Shown here: positions 45,271 to 54,335 of the stretch, piece after piece | How the letters are laid out: every line of letters begins with the position of its first letter | How positions within the stretch are numbered: the stretch's first letter is position 1 | DNA from: Sphingomonas_B tabacisoli | GTDB lineage: Bacteria > Pseudomonadota > Alphaproteobacteria > Sphingomonadales > Sphingomonadaceae | Assembly (NCBI RefSeq): GCF_042678385.1 | Contig: NZ_JBHUDY010000001.1 | Location: 2,418,001-2,482,000, forward strand | DNA length: 64,000 nt | Reading direction: 5' to 3' | Notes under the pieces: model-generated | Seen by the model: only the letters and a program-made list of their open reading frames with translations | The model's database searches: none | Told to the model about the DNA's origin: nothing | Made by a program: the position numbers and the translations under genes

Positions 45271-47325
45271 CTACTGCCCCTTGGGTCGCAGGTAGCGGTT
45301 CAGCCAGTCGAACACGTTCGCGTACCACTGGATCGAGTTGCGGGGTTTCAGCACCCAGTGGTTCTCGTCCGGGAAGATCAGCAGTTTCGACGGGATGTCG
45401 CGCATCTGCAGCGCGGTGAAGGCGGCGAGCCCCTGGGTATAGGGAATCCGGAAATCCTGCTCGCCGTGGATGACGAGCATCGGCGTCTTCCATTTGTCGA
45501 CGAAGTTCACCGGATTCCACTTTTCGTATTCCTGCGGCGCCTCGTAATAGGCCTTGCCGCCATGCTCCCAGGTGTCGAACCAGAGTTCCTCGGTCTCATA
45601 AGCCATGGCGCGGGCGTCGAAGACGCCGTCGTGCATGACGATGCACTTGAACCGGTCGGGCCAATTGCCCTCGATCCAGTTCATCATATAGCCGCCATAG
45701 CTGCCGCCCAATGCGCAGGCGTTGTCGATGTCGAGCTGGGCATCGGCCTTGGCGGCGGCGGGCAGGCCGAGCTTCAGGTCCTCGAGCGGCTTGCCGCCCC
45801 AGTCCTTGTTGATCGCATCGGTGAAGGCCTGGCCGAAACCGGTCGAGCCGTGGAAATCGATCGTCACGGCACCATAGCCGGGCGCCGAGAACAGCCGCGG
45901 GTTCCAACGGTAGGACCAGCCATTGCCGAACGATCCCTGCGGCCCGCCATGCACCAGTAGCTCGACGGGCAGCTTGCCCGTCGCGCCTGCCGGCTTCACG
46001 ATCTGGCCCCGGACGGTGTCGCCATTCGCGCCGGCGAAACTGAAGCGCTTCACACTGACCGGGTCGAGCTCCTTCAGCTTGTCGGCATTGACGCTGGTGA
46101 GCTTGACCGACTTGCCGCCCTTCCAGCGATAGAGGTCGTCCGGCGCCTGGATCGAGTTCAGCGTGTAGACGACCGATCCGTCGGCGAGCGGGTGAACGTT
46201 GCCGGCCGTGCCGCCTTCCGTAAGCCTCGTAACCTTGCCCGAGGGCACATCGACCCGGAACAGCGGCTCGTCGAGCACTTCGCCGGCGGTGACGAACAGG
46301 CTCTTGCCGCCCGGCGCCCAGGCGATTGAGCCGACCGAGCGGTCCCAGTTCGGCGCCAGCTCCCGGGTCTCGCCGGTCGCCAGATTGCGCAGCATGATGC
46401 CGAGCCGGTCGGCCTCGTAGCCCGGCCGCTTCATCGCGGCATAGGCCAGCCATTTGCCGTCGGGCGAGACCGCCGGGAAGGTGTCCGTCGCCTTATTGGC
46501 AGCGGTGAGGTTGACCGGGGCGCCGTCAGGACCCACGGCAAAGATGTCGAGGTTTGTCGACAGGGCCTCGATCCGTCCCGCCTCGCGCAGCGCGAAATAG
46601 AGCGTCCTGCCGTCCGGGCTCCACGACAATTCCTCGGCGCCTCCGAACGGCTTGGACGGCGCGTCGCCGATCAACTGCGTCGCCACCGGCACGCCGGCGC
46701 CTGTCGGCTTGCCGTCGGCCAAAGGAAGGATGAAGATGCGCGAGCGGGTGTTGGGCTCCGCCCAGGCATCCCAGTGCCGCACGAACAGCTGCTCGTAGGT
46801 CCGGCCGCTGCCGCCAAGCGCTGCGTCGGTCTTGTCGGTCGCCTTGCAGTCGTAATCGGCGCAGTTCAGGCCGCGATCGCCCCAGATCGCCACCCGGTCG
46901 CCGGTCGGCGCGAGCAAAAAGCCGCCCACATCGGTCGCGAGATTGGTCAGCCGCTCAGGCGTGCCGCCGGGCAGCGCCACGCGCCAGAGCTGATCCGAGC
47001 CGCCGGCGTTGCTTAGATAATAGATCCATTTGCCGTCGCGCGAGAAAACCGGGTCATGCTCGCTCTTGTCGGCGGCTGAGAACGCGATCTGCGCCGGCTG
47101 CGCGCCCTTGGCGCGCGTATCCAGCAGCCAGAGGTGATTGCGCCGCTTGTTCGCAGCGAGATCGGTCTTGCTCAGCGAATAGATTAACCATCGCCCGTCC
47201 GCCGACACGGACGGAGAACCGATCCGGTGCATGGTCGCCAGATCGGTCGCCGTCATCGGACGGGCGGAAACGCCGGCGGGAACAAAGGCGGCGCCAAGCG
47301 CCAGCGCAGTCAGCGTTTTTCTCAT
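45271..47325 (-). CDS. S9-family prolyl oligopeptidase/acylaminoacyl peptidase, exported
   Basis: 684 aa. Signal peptide MRKTLTALALGAAFVPAGVS; an N-terminal beta-propeller (WD40-like PD40 repeats such as SADGRWLIYSLSK, FSRDGKWIYYLSNA, WSPDGRTLYFALRE); C-terminal alpha/beta-hydrolase with nucleophile GGSYGGYMM (S542), the Asp in HGEQDFRIP and the His in DENHWVL. A periplasmic serine peptidase trimming peptides is likely. Fifty upstream in-frame codons before ATG 47325 precede the signal peptide and are rejected. Confidence 0.9.
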   Translation of the reverse strand: MRKTLTALALGAAFVPAGVSARPMTATDLATMHRIGSPSVSADGRWLIYSLSKTDLAANKRRNHLWLLDTRAKGAQPAQIAFSAADKSEHDPVFSRDGKWIYYLSNAGGSDQLWRVALPGGTPERLTNLATDVGGFLLAPTGDRVAIWGDRGLNCADYDCKATDKTDAALGGSGRTYEQLFVRHWDAWAEPNTRSRIFILPLADGKPTGAGVPVATQLIGDAPSKPFGGAEELSWSPDGRTLYFALREAGRIEALSTNLDIFAVGPDGAPVNLTAANKATDTFPAVSPDGKWLAYAAMKRPGYEADRLGIMLRNLATGETRELAPNWDRSVGSIAWAPGGKSLFVTAGEVLDEPLFRVDVPSGKVTRLTEGGTAGNVHPLADGSVVYTLNSIQAPDDLYRWKGGKSVKLTSVNADKLKELDPVSVKRFSFAGANGDTVRGQIVKPAGATGKLPVELLVHGGPQGSFGNGWSYRWNPRLFSAPGYGAVTIDFHGSTGFGQAFTDAINKDWGGKPLEDLKLGLPAAAKADAQLDIDNACALGGSYGGYMMNWIEGNWPDRFKCIVMHDGVFDARAMAYETEELWFDTWEHGGKAYYEAPQEYEKWNPVNFVDKWKTPMLVIHGEQDFRIPYTQGLAAFTALQMRDIPSKLLIFPDENHWVLKPRNSIQWYANVFDWLNRYLRPKGQ

Positions 47326-47369
47326 GAACGCGATGCGTAGCATTCGCGTCATGAACGGCAAGTGGGCCG

Positions 47370-48236
47370 TTAGCCGAGCAGTTCCCGCGCGAAGGCCCGC
47401 ACATCGGCGCCGATATCGTCCCGTTCCAGCGCCAGGGCGAGATTGGCCTGCACGAAGCCGGCCTTGTCGCCGCAATCATAGCGCGCCCCGCGATAGGTGC
47501 GGGCGTGGAACGGCTGATGGCCGATCAGCTTCGCGAGCGCGTCGGTGAGTTGGATTTCGCCACCCGCCCCGCGCTCACCCCTGTCGAGGATCGTCATCAC
47601 CTCGGGCTGCAGCACGTAGCGCCCAATTGCAGCCAGCCGCGACGGCGCGGTGCCGGCTTTGGGCTTCTCGACAAAGCCGCGCACTTCGGTCACGTCGCCG
47701 TCGCTCGCGCCCGGATCGATGATGCCGTAGCGATGGGTGTGGTCCTCGGGCACTTCCAGCACCGAGATCACGTTGCCGCCCTTTTCGCGATAGGTGTCGG
47801 CGAGTTGACTGATCGAGGGATTGGCCGGGTTCCATAGCAGCTCGTCGACCAGCAGCACCGCGAATGGCTCGTCGCCGACCAGGTGCCGCGCGCACCACAC
47901 TGCGTGGCCGAGGCCGAGCGGCTCCTGTTGGCGGACATAGGCGATGTCGCCCGGTGCCAGCCGCGTGCCCTTCAGCGGATCGAGCGACTTGCCGCGCTCG
48001 CGCATCGTCGCCTCGAGCTCGTAGGAGATGTCGAAATAATCCTCCATCGAGCCCTTGCCGCGGCCGGTGACGAAGATCAGCTGCTCCATGCCCGCGGCCA
48101 GTGCCTCGTCGACCGCATATTGGATCAGCGGCCGGTCGACGACGGGCAGCATTTCCTTCGGCACAGACTTGGTGGCGGGCAAATTCCGCGTGCCGAGACC
48201 GGCGACCGGAAACACGGCCTTCCGCAAAGGCTTCAT
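47370..48236 (-). CDS. galU: UTP-glucose-1-phosphate uridylyltransferase
   Basis: Makes UDP-glucose from glucose-1-phosphate and UTP, the precursor for exopolysaccharide sugars and for the GalT reaction. 288 aa. Motifs: AVFPVAGLGTRNLPATKSVPKEMLPVVDRPL (nucleotide-binding signature, residues 8 onward), and EKPKAGTAPSRLAAIGRYVL. It lies about 1.3 kb before the exopolysaccharide locus on the opposite strand and 45 bp upstream of the S9 gene in the same direction. Confidence 0.94.
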   Translation of the reverse strand: MKPLRKAVFPVAGLGTRNLPATKSVPKEMLPVVDRPLIQYAVDEALAAGMEQLIFVTGRGKGSMEDYFDISYELEATMRERGKSLDPLKGTRLAPGDIAYVRQQEPLGLGHAVWCARHLVGDEPFAVLLVDELLWNPANPSISQLADTYREKGGNVISVLEVPEDHTHRYGIIDPGASDGDVTEVRGFVEKPKAGTAPSRLAAIGRYVLQPEVMTILDRGERGAGGEIQLTDALAKLIGHQPFHARTYRGARYDCGDKAGFVQANLALALERDDIGADVRAFARELLG

Positions 48237-48300
48237 GGAACGGGTTTCTCCCTATGGCTGGCCACGCCCGTAACGAACGACGGGCTGCCCGCAAAGCGCG

Positions 48301-48828
48301 CTATTGCTTCAATCGTTCCGCATAGCTTTTGCGGAATTTGCGCAGCTTCGGCGCGATGACGACCTGGCAATAGGGATTTTGGTCGCCGACGCGGGCGAAA
48401 TATTCCTGATGATAGTCCTCGGCCGGATACCAGTCCGACAGCGGTTCGATCGTGGTGACGATCGGGTCGGACCAGTCCGCCTGCGCGCGCGCGATCGCAG
48501 CCTTGGCTTCGGCTTCCTGCTTGGGCGAATGCGGGAAGATCGCCGAGCGATACTGCGTGCCGACGTCGTTGCCTTGCCGGTTGAGCTGGGTGGGATCGTG
48601 CGTGTGGAAGAAAATGTCGAGTAGGTCGGCATAGGAGATCACCGCCGGATCGAATACGATCCGGATCGCCTCGGCATGGCCGGTATCGCCCTCGCACACC
48701 CGCTTATAGCTGGGATTGGCGACATGCCCGCCGGTATAGCCGCTCTCGACTGACTCCACGCCGATCACGTCGTCGAAAACGGCCTCGGTGCACCAGAAGC
48801 ACCCGCCGGCGAAGGTTGCGATCTCCAT
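48301..48828 (-). CDS. msrA: Peptide methionine-(S)-S-oxide reductase
   Basis: Repairs oxidised methionine in proteins. 175 aa. The catalytic Cys is in AGGCFWCTEAVF (C10), with conserved GYTGGHVANPSYKRVCEGDTGHAEA and FFxxHDPTQ-type FFHTHDPTQLNRQGNDVGTQ. It lacks a fused MsrB. ATG 48828 has GAGG eight bases upstream. The gene after it on the same strand is galU, 64 bp away. Confidence 0.94.
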   Translation of the reverse strand: MEIATFAGGCFWCTEAVFDDVIGVESVESGYTGGHVANPSYKRVCEGDTGHAEAIRIVFDPAVISYADLLDIFFHTHDPTQLNRQGNDVGTQYRSAIFPHSPKQEAEAKAAIARAQADWSDPIVTTIEPLSDWYPAEDYHQEYFARVGDQNPYCQVVIAPKLRKFRKSYAERLKQ

Positions 48829-48888
48829 TAGTCCGTCCTCGTCACGAAATGCTTGCGGCGGATATGGCGCACGTCACCAAAATGAAAA

Positions 48889-48916
48889 GGGCCGGCCTTC
48901 CATCGAAGACCGACCC
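48889..48916 (-). terminator. Intrinsic terminator
   Basis: Stem GGGCCGGCCTTC/GAAGACCGACCC (12 bp with two G-U pairs) and loop CATC. The minus-strand tail is CTTTTCATTTTGG, fitting termination of the small signal-peptide gene at 48943-49191 before msrA. Confidence 0.75.
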
Positions 48917-48942
48917 TTCCCTTAAACCTTACAGCGCCGATA

Positions 48943-49191
48943 CTATGGGCTGTTCGGGCCGTTGTCGCCGCTGTCGGCCGCCACGATGATGCCCGCCACG
49001 ACCGCAGCAGCGGCGAGGACGGCGATGATCAGGCTGCCACCGGCGAGCTTGTCGCCCTTGGCCGCGGCGCTCGTACGAGCAGCCGAAGCAACCGACAGCT
49101 TCGAAGCCGAGGTCTGCGCCGAAGCCATCGACGGCACGGCGATCATCGAAAGGGCGGCGACGGCAACCGTCGCTGCTTTACGAAAACTCAT
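48943..49191 (-). CDS. Small exported protein with C-terminal membrane helix
   Basis: 82 aa: signal peptide MSFRKAATVAVAALSMIAVPSM ending ASA, a short Ser/Ala/Lys-rich stretch, and one C-terminal helix (GGSLIIAVLAAAAVVAGIIV) before an acidic tail. No named family. Such small proteins are seen next to sphingomonad capsule/exopolysaccharide genes, and this one sits at the edge of that locus, but its role is unknown. ATG 49191 is chosen because the signal peptide starts there. Confidence 0.7.
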   Translation of the reverse strand: MSFRKAATVAVAALSMIAVPSMASAQTSASKLSVASAARTSAAAKGDKLAGGSLIIAVLAAAAVVAGIIVAADSGDNGPNSP

Positions 49192-49513
49192 CAGGACACT
49201 CCCTTTTACATCTTTGGTCCGCAGGCCGCCTTTGGCATTTATCCGTTGGCGTGACAATCCTAAAACCGTTCAAACATGGAACACAAGTCCAAATTGCTCG
49301 CACTTGCAGCATTTTTGAACCGGTGTACCGCAAAGCCTTCTGCCGACGAATAGTTACGGAACGGTGACCAGCAACCGCGCCGGTCGGGTCGACCCGTTCG
49401 ACCGCCGCTCCTTACGACAATGGTGGTGGATTCGCCGCTGCCTTTCCGCTACTGCCGACCCCCGACCTGCCGAGCGTGCCGGCTTGGCGTAAGGTGCAAG
49501 AGCGGACATCAAG
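49192..49513. other. Gene-free intergenic region upstream of the exopolysaccharide locus
   Basis: 322 bp between two divergent genes. The part nearest the small exported protein gene is AT-rich (around 49250-49330) and probably carries its promoter; the part before the glycosyltransferase gene holds only broken open frames. I see no hairpin, repeat or named operator. The base composition drops here from the high-GC left side to the lower-GC locus on the right. Confidence 0.5.
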
Positions 49514-50911
49514 ATGCTGATTGCCAACAGGACTTTGAAGCCCTGGAAGGTTTCCGAGCCGGTAGAACTGCCCACCATTCCCGACATGGAAGCGCGGCGC
49601 GTGAAGTTTTACGCTGTGCTTACCATTGTGGATGCTGCCGCTATCGCGCTCTCCTTTTTGTTGGCGGGTCTTGTATATCTGGGCGACCTGCTGAGCGTCC
49701 ACAGCGTAACGATGCTGCTGGTCCTTGCGCCCCTTTACCTTGCGTTTGCGGCGTCCGGCGGCAGCTATGCGGATGCGGTGCTCCGTTCGACCAACGAAGG
49801 CGTGATTAAGGCGTTGCGCAGTCTGGCGCTTGGCGGCGCAGCCATTCTCCTGATTGCCTATACCATGAAGGCGGGCGAAAGTTTTTCGCGCGGGGTATTC
49901 TGGATTGGCATGATCTCCTCGGCAGTCGTGCTGACGGTTGGCCGTATTTGCATGACCCGGATTCTTCATAGGCTGCTCGGTCGCAACCTTTTCTCTACCG
50001 TCGTGATTTGTGACGACGCCGATTACACGGCCATGCCGGGCGATGTTGTTCTGCAAGCCGGCTGGCTGGGCTTCAGTGCGGACACGGACGATCCGTTGGA
50101 TTATCATCAATTGGCGAATATCGTTGCTCATGCCGATAGAGTGATCGTGTCCTGCTCTCGAGACCGGTACGGTCAATGGGCGCGCGTCCTGAAAAGCATG
50201 GCGGTTGATGGGGAGATCGTCACGACGGACAGCGACGATCTTGGCTTGATCGGTATCGGCTGGCACGGCCGCCACCGTACTCTTGTGGTATCAGCAGGCC
50301 CGCTGCATCTTCGCGATCGGATATTGAAGCGTGCATTCGACATCGCCGTATCCAGCATTGCCTTGCTGGTCCTTTCTCCGTTGATGGTCGCAGTTGCGGT
50401 GGCCATTCGCATGGAAAGCGCGGGATCAGTCTTTTTCCGCCAAAGCCGCATCGGTCGGGACAACAAGATTTTTCAGATGTACAAGTTTCGTAGCATGTAC
50501 ATCGACGCATGCGACAGCAACGCGACCAAACTAACCACGCGTGAGGACCCCCGCGTAACACGCGTCGGAGAGCTGATCCGGCGCAATAGCATTGACGAAC
50601 TTCCACAACTCATCAATGTTTTAAAAGGTGAAATGAGCATTGTAGGACCGCGTCCCCATGCAATTTCTGCGCGTGCTGCAGAGTTGTTGTATTGGGAAGT
50701 GGATCCGCGTTACCGGCACCGACATTCGGTTAAGCCGGGCCTGACGGGACTGGCGCAAATTCGGGGCTTTCGAGGTGCAACCGATCGCACCGAAGATCTC
50801 AAAAATCGCCTTAGCGCTGATCTGGAATACCTAAACAGATGGTCACTTTGGCAGGACATTCTGATCGTATTGCGCACGTTCTCCGTCCTGCGGCACGATA
50901 ACGCGTTTTGA
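49514..50911 (+). CDS. Exopolysaccharide polyprenyl glycosylphosphotransferase
   Basis: 465 aa, WbaP/WcaJ/ExoY-type initiating sugar transferase that loads sugar-1-phosphate onto undecaprenyl phosphate. N-terminal membrane helices (residues about 28-150) are followed by a CoA-binding-like domain; the C-terminal sugar-transferase domain has KRAFDIAVSSIALLVLSPLM (membrane helix), FFRQSRIGRDNKIFQMYKFRSM, RRNSIDELPQLINVLKGEMS and VGPRPHA. It opens the locus; all polymer assembly would depend on it. G+C is visibly lower than in the genes to the left. Confidence 0.92.
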   Translation: MLIANRTLKPWKVSEPVELPTIPDMEARRVKFYAVLTIVDAAAIALSFLLAGLVYLGDLLSVHSVTMLLVLAPLYLAFAASGGSYADAVLRSTNEGVIKALRSLALGGAAILLIAYTMKAGESFSRGVFWIGMISSAVVLTVGRICMTRILHRLLGRNLFSTVVICDDADYTAMPGDVVLQAGWLGFSADTDDPLDYHQLANIVAHADRVIVSCSRDRYGQWARVLKSMAVDGEIVTTDSDDLGLIGIGWHGRHRTLVVSAGPLHLRDRILKRAFDIAVSSIALLVLSPLMVAVAVAIRMESAGSVFFRQSRIGRDNKIFQMYKFRSMYIDACDSNATKLTTREDPRVTRVGELIRRNSIDELPQLINVLKGEMSIVGPRPHAISARAAELLYWEVDPRYRHRHSVKPGLTGLAQIRGFRGATDRTEDLKNRLSADLEYLNRWSLWQDILIVLRTFSVLRHDNAF

Positions 50912-50932
50912 CAGCATCTCAGCGCTCAGCTC

Positions 50933-51901
50933 ATGTCCGATCAAAATTCTGACGCAGCAACCCTTGGGGCAAACGGCGCGATCGCACCACACGACGTGTC
51001 GATCATTATTCCGACTCTCAACGCGGGTCCTCATCTCGCCCGCCAGATTCCCGCCTTGGCACTACAGGGGTTTCCTCCTTCTGCGTATTTGATTGTTGAT
51101 TCCAGTTCCAACGACAATACCGTGGAAGAATTCCAAGCATTTGGCGCCGAAGTCATGCGGATCGACCGGTCCACCTTCAATCATGGAGGGACGCGGAAGC
51201 GCGCGGTCGAAGCGAGGCCTGACGCTCGATTCTATATTCTCTTGACGCAAGACGCGGTCCCCGCTCGGCCCGACAGTATGAGGCGCCTACTTGCCCCGTT
51301 TGAGGATGGCAGGATCGGGTTGAGCTATGGCCGGCAACTTCCCCGGCCCGATGCCGGCGCTATCGAACGCCATGCCCGCCTGTTCAGCTATGGATCCGAA
51401 GCAGAACGACGGACGCCGGATGACGGAGCGCACCGCGGCATAAAAACCGTGTTTTGTTCGAACTCTTTTGCCGCTTACAGGCGGGAAGCACTGCTTCAAG
51501 CCGGCAATTTCCCTGAAGACAGCTACTTCGCGGAAGACCAGATTACCGCGGGTGCGATGCTCGCTCTCGACTGGGCGATCGCCTACGCGGCTGACGCTGA
51601 GGTTTACCATAGTCACGACTACACGACGATCCAGGAATTTCGTCGCTATTTCGACGTTGGCGTTTTCCATGCGCGTAACGCTTGGCTTCTGGATCGCTTC
51701 GGCCGTGCGGAAGGCGAGGGCCTTAGTTTCATTAAATCTGAGATGGCCTATCTTTGGGCGCACAAATCGTCGCTGATTCCCCAAGCCATGTTGCGCACGA
51801 TAGCGAAATATGCGGGATACCGCTTGGGTCGCCTCGAAAGACGGTTGACGCCCGCCCTGAAGCAACGGCTGTCGATGCAACCTTTCTATTGGCGGCGCTG
51901 A
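50933..51901 (+). CDS. Family 2 glycosyltransferase (rhamnosyltransferase-like)
   Basis: 322 aa GT-A fold enzyme: VSIIIPTLNAGPHL at the N-terminus, LIVDSSSNDNT, FNHGGTRKRAVE (a signature I associate with rhamnosyltransferase-like GT2 enzymes), TQDAVP for the DxD-like metal site, and FAEDQITAGAMLALDW as the catalytic-base region. It probably adds a sugar to the lipid-linked repeat unit. Follows the initiating transferase by 21 bp. Donor and acceptor are unknown. Confidence 0.87.
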   Translation: MSDQNSDAATLGANGAIAPHDVSIIIPTLNAGPHLARQIPALALQGFPPSAYLIVDSSSNDNTVEEFQAFGAEVMRIDRSTFNHGGTRKRAVEARPDARFYILLTQDAVPARPDSMRRLLAPFEDGRIGLSYGRQLPRPDAGAIERHARLFSYGSEAERRTPDDGAHRGIKTVFCSNSFAAYRREALLQAGNFPEDSYFAEDQITAGAMLALDWAIAYAADAEVYHSHDYTTIQEFRRYFDVGVFHARNAWLLDRFGRAEGEGLSFIKSEMAYLWAHKSSLIPQAMLRTIAKYAGYRLGRLERRLTPALKQRLSMQPFYWRR

Positions 51902-51977
51902 GACCGGCTCGCCTCCTCCCCCAGCCTTGACGTGAGAGGCCCGAGGCACCAAACGCCCGCCTCCGAAGGAGATGATT

Positions 51978-53045
51978 GTGTCGAATGAGAAGATTGCGCT
52001 GGTCACCGGAATTACAGGACAGGACGGGGCCTACCTGGCACGCTTGCTTCTGGAAAAGGGGTACATCGTACACGGCCTGAAGCGGCGGTCATCTTCGTTC
52101 AACACCAGCCGGATCGAAGAGATTTATGAGGATCCTCATACCGCTCATCCTCGTTTCTTCCTTCATTACGGCGATATGACCGACAGCACCAACCTCATCC
52201 GCTTGGTGCAAGAGACACAGCCAACCGAAGTTTACAACCTCGCCGCGCAAAGCCATGTTCAGGTGAGCTTCGAAACGCCGGAATACACGGCCAATGCCGA
52301 CGCTGTGGGTACTTTGCGTCTGCTAGAAGCAATCAGAATCCTTGGAATGGAGAAACGGTGCCGCTTTTATCAGGCATCTACATCAGAACTGTACGGTCTC
52401 GTTCAGGAAGTTCCCCAGCGCGAGACAACTCCATTCTATCCGCGTTCTCCCTATGCGGCAGCTAAGCTTTATGCATACTGGATTGTCGTAAACTATCGAG
52501 AAGCTTACAAGATGCACGCCTCGAATGGAATCTTGTTTAATCACGAGAGTCCCCTTCGAGGGGAAACCTTCGTGACCCGCAAGATTACGCGCGCCGCCGC
52601 TGCCATAAGTTTGGGTCGGCAAGAGCATCTGTATCTTGGAAATCTCGATGCAAAGCGCGATTGGGGACATGCGAAAGAATATGTTCGCGGAATGTGGCTA
52701 ATGCTTCAGCAGGACGAGCCCGACGATTATGTCCTCGCGACGGGCGAAACCACTCCCGTGCGCACGTTCGTGGAATGGGCATTCGAGGATGTAGGGATTG
52801 GCCTCGAGTGGAAGGGCAGCGGGGTCGACGAAAAGGGTTATTGCCGTAATACAGGACGGTGCCTTGTCGAAGTGGATCCTCGCTATTTTCGGCCCACCGA
52901 AGTCGATTTGCTGATTGGCGACCCGGCCAAGGCAAAACAGAAGCTCGGATGGAGCCATGAGACCTCTCCTCGCGAACTGGCTCGGGAGATGGTTCAGGCC
53001 GATCTGCAAGTGATGCAAGATGCGCCGGTCGTAAAAGGAGTATGA
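51978..53045 (+). CDS. gmd: GDP-mannose 4,6-dehydratase
   Basis: Converts GDP-D-mannose to GDP-4-keto-6-deoxy-D-mannose, the branch point to fucose, rhamnose, perosamine and colitose. 355 aa. Motifs: ALVTGITGQDGAYLARLLLE (NADP-binding Rossmann loop), RRSSSFNT, and catalytic SPYAAAKLYAYW (YxxxK). The GTG at 51978 is favoured because GAAGGAG lies six bases upstream; ATG 51972 touches that Shine-Dalgarno. G+C is low, as in a recently acquired module. Confidence 0.94.
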   Translation: MSNEKIALVTGITGQDGAYLARLLLEKGYIVHGLKRRSSSFNTSRIEEIYEDPHTAHPRFFLHYGDMTDSTNLIRLVQETQPTEVYNLAAQSHVQVSFETPEYTANADAVGTLRLLEAIRILGMEKRCRFYQASTSELYGLVQEVPQRETTPFYPRSPYAAAKLYAYWIVVNYREAYKMHASNGILFNHESPLRGETFVTRKITRAAAAISLGRQEHLYLGNLDAKRDWGHAKEYVRGMWLMLQQDEPDDYVLATGETTPVRTFVEWAFEDVGIGLEWKGSGVDEKGYCRNTGRCLVEVDPRYFRPTEVDLLIGDPAKAKQKLGWSHETSPRELAREMVQADLQVMQDAPVVKGV

Positions 53046-53129
53046 TCTTCTACTTCTTTGCCCGACGCACTTCTTACGTCATCGACTTACGCCTCTCCTA
53101 ATTCAACGCCTTCATTGATCTGAGGACAT

Positions 53130-54332
53130 ATGACTTTTCGCATACCGTTGGCCTACAATACGATGGGACCGGCAGAAGCGGCAGCCATTGCGGAGGTTGT
53201 TGCTAGCGGCCGCATGACACAAGGCGAGCGGGTGACAGCGTTCGAGGCGGCAATTGCGGCGCGGCACGGGGTCAAACATGCCATCCTGGTCAACTCAGGA
53301 TCGTCGGCCAATCTGATTGCCATTGAGGCCGCTTTTCATCTCGCCCAATTGCGTCCGGATCTTCTTCCTCAGCCGATCCAGCGGGGTGACGAAGCCATTA
53401 TCCAAGGGTTAAATTGGCCCTCGACCCTGACTCCCATTCTAAACCGCGGCCTCCGTCCGGTCTTCTGCGATATCGACCTCTCGTCGTTGAACGCCAGCGT
53501 CGAACATGTTGACGCCGTGCGCACGGACCGCACACGTATGGTCGTCGCCGTTCCCGTCCTCGGCAATCCCAGCCATCTCGAGGAACTCAGGGACTATTGT
53601 CAGGCGAACAAGCTCGTTTTGATCGAGGATGCCTGCGAAAGCATCGGCGCCGTGACAGAACGCGGCAATGCGGTCGGAACCCTCGGACTTGCGGCGTCAT
53701 TCAGTTTCTACTTTTCGCATCACATCACCACGATCGAAGGCGGTGCGGTGATCACCGACGATCCTCACATCGCGGACCTTTGCTATGCGCTTCGCGCGCA
53801 CGGTTGGTCTCGCGGCCTTCAACTCGAGAGCTTCCTGGCATTCGACAAAACGGCCATCGACGAGCGCTTCTGCTTTGTCATACCCGGTTATAATGTCCGC
53901 TCTACCGATTTGAACGCTGCCATCGGGCTCGTTCAGCTGGAGCGCCTTGACGGTATGCTGGAGGCACGTCGGCGTATCGCCAAGGGCCGGGCCGCTGCGT
54001 TGGCTGACACGAATCGTGTTGCCGTCCCCGGAATCGACATTCTGGACCGTCATAGCTGGATGACTACGCCTTTATTGTTCAGCGACCGGGCCCACCGGGA
54101 CCGGGCCAAGCAGTCTCTCGAGGCGTCGGGAGTAGAAACTCGGCCCATCATCGTCGGCAACATGCTGCGACACCCCCTCGCCCGGTTGCTTGATCTTCCC
54201 GCGCATCAGCCAGACCTGCCCAACTGTGACGAGGTGTTCGACCGCGGATTGATGATCGGGCTCAGTCCTATCGCCAATGAAGAGGATGAAGCGGTCGTTC
54301 AAGAAGCGCTGATCTCGGCTGCAAAAGCGTAG
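53130..54332 (+). CDS. colD: ColD-like GDP-4-keto-6-deoxymannose 3-dehydratase (DegT/DnrJ/EryC1/StrS family)
   Basis: 400 aa PLP fold-type I protein. The aminotransferase lysine region (normally YPxKNLGA) reads FYFSHHITTIEGG, with His197-His198 in place of Lys. This is the hallmark of ColD (and RfbH/E1) deoxygenases, which use PMP to remove the C3 hydroxyl instead of transaminating. RAHGWSRGL also fits ColD. Directly after gmd, its substrate would be GDP-4-keto-6-deoxymannose and its product GDP-4-keto-3,6-dideoxymannose. No ferredoxin-type partner is present, supporting ColD over RfbH. The symbol is provisional. Confidence 0.78.
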   Translation: MTFRIPLAYNTMGPAEAAAIAEVVASGRMTQGERVTAFEAAIAARHGVKHAILVNSGSSANLIAIEAAFHLAQLRPDLLPQPIQRGDEAIIQGLNWPSTLTPILNRGLRPVFCDIDLSSLNASVEHVDAVRTDRTRMVVAVPVLGNPSHLEELRDYCQANKLVLIEDACESIGAVTERGNAVGTLGLAASFSFYFSHHITTIEGGAVITDDPHIADLCYALRAHGWSRGLQLESFLAFDKTAIDERFCFVIPGYNVRSTDLNAAIGLVQLERLDGMLEARRRIAKGRAAALADTNRVAVPGIDILDRHSWMTTPLLFSDRAHRDRAKQSLEASGVETRPIIVGNMLRHPLARLLDLPAHQPDLPNCDEVFDRGLMIGLSPIANEEDEAVVQEALISAAKA

Positions 54333-54335
54333 GAC